A stretch of 64,000 nt of DNA, taken from positions 1-64,000 of the forward strand of contig NZ_JOII01000007.1 in NCBI RefSeq assembly GCF_000719955.1, written 5' to 3'. Under the pieces are notes generated by a model that did not search any database, was not told the origin of the DNA, and saw nothing but the letters and a program-made list of their open reading frames with translations. This DNA is from Streptomyces albidoflavus. Its GTDB lineage: Bacteria; Actinomycetota; Actinomycetes; Streptomycetales; Streptomycetaceae. A program made the translations under genes and the position numbers. Of this stretch, positions 63,617 through 64,000 are shown piece after piece (the first letter of the stretch is position 1; each line of letters opens with the position of its first letter).

Positions 63617-64000
63617 CTACTTCACGATCGTGATGCGGTCCGCCTTCGGCGGGTCGAGCGGGTTGTCGGCCGAGGTGGTGGCCGTCAGGTACTCGTTGAA
63701 GGCGGCCAGGTCGTCGGCGCCGACGAGCGGGTCGGTGCCCTCGCCGAGGGCCGCGAAGCCGTCGCCGCCGCCCGCGAGGAAGGAGTTCATCGCGACGCGG
63801 TAGGAGGCGGCCGGGTCGATCGGCTCGCCGTTCAGGCGGATGGTGTCGGCGACGACGCGGTCGGCGCCGGACTTGGTGTAGTCGAGGGTGTACGTGAGCC
63901 CCTCCGACACCTGGAGGATCTTCGGGGACGCCTCGTTACCCCCGCTGACCTGCTGCTTCAGCGCGGTGACCAGCTGCTCGCCGGTGAGCGTGACGAGGTT
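63617..64000 (-). CDS. 5'-nucleotidase/UshA-family protein, C-terminal part (truncated by window end)
   Basis: The last 127 codons of a larger gene entering from the right edge. The visible part is the 5'-nucleotidase C-terminal domain: NLVTLTGEQLVTALKQQVSG, ILQVSEGLTYTLDYTKSGAD, RVVADTIRLNGEPIDPAASY, RVAMNSFLAGGGDGFAALGE. The NsFLaxGGDGF motif, which stacks the nucleobase, is intact. Such proteins are secreted and hydrolyse extracellular nucleotides. The catalytic metallophosphatase domain lies outside the window. Confidence 0.92.
   Translation of the reverse strand, partial: NLVTLTGEQLVTALKQQVSGGNEASPKILQVSEGLTYTLDYTKSGADRVVADTIRLNGEPIDPAASYRVAMNSFLAGGGDGFAALGEGTDPLVGADDLAAFNEYLTATTSADNPLDPPKADRITIVK

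Overview
The window is chromosomal DNA from a Streptomyces species. Very high G+C, GTG/TTG starts, purine-rich ribosome sites and many four-base ATGA/GTGA gene overlaps fit this. So do the recognisable orthologues: mshA (mycothiol), nur (nickel-responsive Fur), rsiG (WhiG anti-sigma factor), glnR and DUF397/XRE modules. Gene names rest on reading the translations, not on a database search.

Layout. 0-13 kb is conserved core: integrase remnant, gpmA, an MFS carrier, a secreted beta-propeller, ybjN-mshA, a methyltransferase, an NlpC/P60 hydrolase, a receiver-PP2C phosphatase, DUF2516, an HbhA-like protein and an XRE regulator. 12.6-31 kb is a more variable block of small enzyme/regulator pairs: TetR with a membrane protein, methyltransferases, a rifampicin monooxygenase-like gene behind a long palindrome, HAD, VOC, WYL, a DrrAB-type exporter with its TetR, a decayed RHS gene followed by three tiny membrane-protein genes, an XRE-DUF397 operon, and a MerR/oxidoreductase pair. 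31-45 kb is core again: asparaginase, rsiG, dtd, ygfZ, nur, a nitrobindin-like gene, a three-gene operon of related membrane-anchored proteins, DsrE, DUF3099, a sulfurtransferase operon with a leader peptide, a DUF2993 lipid-binding protein, and a MoaD-like gene next to a frameshifted membrane protein. 45-53 kb carries a hydrolase, glnR, a LacI regulator, a PDZ-less HtrA protease with its two-component system, and a second DUF2993 protein. 53.6-63.5 kb is a complete L-arabinose-type module: ChvE-GguAB importer, LacI regulator, araB-araA-araD. Two identical 17-bp operators face the importer and the catabolic operon. The window ends inside a 5'-nucleotidase.

Most notable are: (i) the palindrome resembling the rifamycin-associated element upstream of the monooxygenase; (ii) an interspersed 20-bp repeat family (24 copies found), twice arranged as four forward then five inverted copies and once as a perfect 22-bp hairpin; (iii) an RHS remnant with three small two-helix membrane proteins; (iv) a cysteine-containing leader peptide upstream of the sulfurtransferase; (v) a 23-codon ORF overlapping the glnR start; (vi) a one-base frameshift in a repeat-rich membrane protein; and (vii) a TetR whose C-terminus has been replaced by repeat DNA.
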